Assembly (NCBI GenBank): GCA_021808035.1
Contig: JAKBCG010000193.1
Location: 1 to 5,355, forward strand
Length of the DNA: 5,355 nt
Direction of reading: 5' to 3'
From: Pseudomonadota bacterium
Lineage (GTDB): Bacteria; Pseudomonadota; Gammaproteobacteria; Steroidobacterales; Steroidobacteraceae
This document shows positions 3,664 to 5,355 of the stretch, piece after piece. The notes under the pieces were generated by a model, which worked only from the letters and a program-made list of their open reading frames with translations, ran no database searches and was not told where the DNA came from. Every line of letters starts with the position of its first letter. Positions within the stretch are counted from its first letter, which is position 1. A program made the translations under genes and the position numbers.

Positions 3664-5355
3664 CTAGCGGGCTCCCGACGCGGATGTGGCGGTCGGTGCT
3701 TTCGTCGCCGGCGCGGTGAATCGTGCGCGCGTGTGCTCCAGCAGTCGGTTGCCGGGATCGGCCGCCGCGGCGGTGTCCCAGATTTTCCGCGCGGCCGCGT
3801 GCCGTCCGAGCATCCAGAGTATCTCCCCGTAGTGCGCGGCGATATCAGCGCTCGGCAGGTCCGCGTAGGCCGCCGCGACGATCGGCAATGCTTGCGCCGC
3901 ATGCCCGCGTCGATACAGGACCCACGCGAGACTGTCGCGCATCGCGGCGTCGTCCGGCGCGGCGCCGAGCGCGGTCTCTATCAACTGCTGCGCGAGCGCG
4001 AGCTGCTGGCCATCCTCCGCGAGCGTGTATCCGTAGGCGTTCATCGCCTCCGGATCGTCCGGGCGCATTTCGAGCACGGCGTGCAGGGTGGTGAGCGCGC
4101 TCGCGGTCTCGCCGGCCGCATTCTGGATCGACGCGAGCGCATATCGCAGGCCCGGGTCATCCGGGTATTCCCGCATCGCCTCGTCCAGCAATGCGTACGC
4201 CCGGTTCGGGTCGCCGCCGCGTGCCGCGATCCGCGCACGGATCGCGATGATCCGGGGTGCCCGCTGCGGTTCGTCGCGGGTGAACTCGGCGAGCAGCGCA
4301 TCCGCGGTCGCGCCGGCCCCCTTGCTCTGCAGGATCCGTGCGGCGCGCAGCATCGCGGGCAGCACGTACTCGCCATGGCGGACGTGCGCGAGGTCGCGCA
4401 GCGCGCCCAGCGCGTCGCCGCGCCGCTCGGCGATCAGGCCGAGGTAATAATGACTGTCGTCGACGTAATGCCCGCTGGCAAGCAGCTGTTCGAAACGCAC
4501 CCGCGCCGACGGATCACGCCGTTGCTGAAAGTCGAGCAGCGCGAGTATCCGCAGCGAATCAGGCCCGAATCGCGCATCGCTCGCGAGCATCTGCATCTGC
4601 GTGCGCGCGGCCTCGAAGCGCTTCGCCGCGGGCAGCAGCAGGCCGTAGTCGAATCGCGTTCCGGGCCGCGGATCCCGCTGCAGCCGCGCCGCCGCCTGCA
4701 CGAGCGGGTCGTCGTCGCCGGCCAGCACCCTCGCGCGCGCAAAGGCCTCGAACAGCGCCCGGTGCCGGCTCGGCGCGTCGGCGGCCGGCCCCGGCAGTCG
4801 TGCGATCGCATTCCCGAACGCCGCGATCGCGGCCTGCGGATCCCCCGCCTGCAGCGCGGCATACGCCTGTAGACGGTAGGCCGCGACCGAGTTCGGGAAA
4901 TACGCGGCCAGGCGGTCGGCGATCGCTCGCGCCGCATAGGGATTGCGCGCGGACAGCAGCCGCTCCTCGATGTCCGGGAACGCCTGCTCGACGCCGCCCG
5001 TGTAATGGGCGATCAGGAACCGGTAGTTGTCCGCCGCGACCGCGATCTGGTACACGGCGCGGGCCGCCGAGGCGGCGGCGAGGTGCGCGGACATCGAATC
5101 CGGCCGCCGCGCGATCCAGTGCAGCGCCGCATCCAGCGTCACGGTCGGCTGCAGCGTCGCCTGCGCCACCGCGGTCGCCCGCGGCCAAAGGCCGGGATCG
5201 GCGGCGGCCGCCGCCACGTAGGTGAGCGCCGCGACCCGGGGTTCGTGCCGCGTGAGCGCAATTTCTGCGACCAACGTGTAATATTCGGCGGTCGCCCCCG
5301 CCGACATCTTCGGCATCAGCGCTGAATTCGGAGTCGCACGAGCCGCGATCGCACT
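3664..5355 (-). CDS. TPR-repeat protein, 5' end beyond the window
   Basis: The reading frame is open at the window edge and ends at TAG 3666-3664, giving 563 visible residues. ATG 5316 is probably internal because the frame continues upstream without a stop. The protein is Ala-rich and helical throughout, built of helix-turn-helix units of about 34 residues. The clearest tetratricopeptide repeats, numbered from ATG 5316, are at about 145-178, 288-318, 355-387, 389-421, 424-457, 459-490 and 492-523, with features such as AYGYTLAEDG, DSLAWVLYRRG and HYGEILWMLGRH. A short Thr/Ala-rich tail follows. TPR proteins bind partner proteins; this one resembles the conserved TPR protein next to lolB in Pseudomonas (PA4667), whose role I do not know. 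In relatives it usually begins with a signal peptide, which would lie outside this window. The 1-nt gap to lolB suggests co-transcription. An envelope role is only inferred from that neighbour. Confidence 0.9.
   Translation of the reverse strand, partial: SAIAARATPNSALMPKMSAGATAEYYTLVAEIALTRHEPRVAALTYVAAAAADPGLWPRATAVAQATLQPTVTLDAALHWIARRPDSMSAHLAAASAARAVYQIAVAADNYRFLIAHYTGGVEQAFPDIEERLLSARNPYAARAIADRLAAYFPNSVAAYRLQAYAALQAGDPQAAIAAFGNAIARLPGPAADAPSRHRALFEAFARARVLAGDDDPLVQAAARLQRDPRPGTRFDYGLLLPAAKRFEAARTQMQMLASDARFGPDSLRILALLDFQQRRDPSARVRFEQLLASGHYVDDSHYYLGLIAERRGDALGALRDLAHVRHGEYVLPAMLRAARILQSKGAGATADALLAEFTRDEPQRAPRIIAIRARIAARGGDPNRAYALLDEAMREYPDDPGLRYALASIQNAAGETASALTTLHAVLEMRPDDPEAMNAYGYTLAEDGQQLALAQQLIETALGAAPDDAAMRDSLAWVLYRRGHAAQALPIVAAAYADLPSADIAAHYGEILWMLGRHAAARKIWDTAAAADPGNRLLEHTRARFTAPATKAPTATSASGAR
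3672..3676 (-). promoter_or_regulatory. Ribosome binding site deciding the TTG start of lolB
   Basis: The minus-strand GGGAG lies in the last codons of the TPR gene, 9 nt before TTG 3662. No ATG, GTG or other TTG is available in the lolB frame between here and the lipobox, so this site is the main argument for the TTG start. Confidence 0.6.

Noticed and set aside
3663..3902. Longer LolB reading from an ATG at 3902
   Set aside because: The added 80 residues lie inside the TPR gene in another frame, are Arg/Pro-rich, and would bury the signal peptide and lipobox deep in the chain.
3493..4872. Long plus-strand open frame of 459 codons opposite the TPR gene
   Set aside because: It is antisense to a clearly coding TPR frame, is rich in Arg/Gly/Pro without recognisable motifs, and is expected in GC-rich DNA where third-position G/C removes stops.
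4802..5352. Clustered palindrome GCGATCGC at 4802, 4823, 4919 and 5345 (also at 1699), resembling the cyanobacterial HIP1 octamer
   Set aside because: The copies in the TPR gene are mostly Ala-Ile-Ala codons (GCG ATC GC) in an Ala-rich protein, and the genes are proteobacterial. Amino-acid and codon bias explain them well enough.
1..5355. CRISPR array, insertion sequence, phage, toxin-antitoxin or defence module
   Set aside because: No spaced repeats, terminal inverted repeats, transposase or integrase motifs are visible. All the sequence is accounted for by conserved housekeeping genes and short spacers.

Overview
This window shows a conserved housekeeping locus from a high-GC proteobacterium (about two-thirds G+C by eye). 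It is most likely a gammaproteobacterium, with betaproteobacteria as the alternative. Every supported gene lies on the minus strand. Read in the direction of transcription (high to low coordinates) the order is: TPR-repeat protein (5' end outside the window), lolB, ispE, tRNA-Gln(UUG), prs, rplY (general stress/CTC type), pth (3' end outside the window). The same order is known from Pseudomonas aeruginosa (PA4667 region) and many other gamma- and betaproteobacteria. LolB and a CCA-encoding tRNA-Gln support that placement. I cannot name the genus.

Layout: 5355-3664 is the TPR protein. After a 1-nt gap, lolB (3662-3039) starts at an apparent TTG. Its stop overlaps the GTG start of ispE (3042-2179) by four bases, which suggests translational coupling. 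A 36-nt spacer leads to tRNA-Gln (2142-2068), and 19 nt later prs begins (2048-1077). The prs-rplY spacer of 97 nt holds a T7 run followed by a long imperfect hairpin. Then come rplY (979-254), a strong rho-independent terminator (230-206) and the first roughly 50 codons of pth.

The genes serve core functions rather than one pathway: outer-membrane lipoprotein insertion (LolB), isoprenoid precursor synthesis by the MEP route (IspE), glutamine decoding (tRNA-Gln), PRPP supply for nucleotides, histidine and tryptophan (Prs), 5S rRNA binding in the ribosome (bL25), and recycling of peptidyl-tRNA (Pth). The TPR protein is a conserved neighbour whose function I cannot state.

I see no mobile element, CRISPR array, toxin-antitoxin pair, phage remnant or defence module, and I do not think the window contains a new system. 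The points worth checking are regulatory: the hairpin in the rplY leader, the tRNA embedded between ispE and prs, the terminator just ahead of pth, and the non-ATG starts of lolB and ispE.
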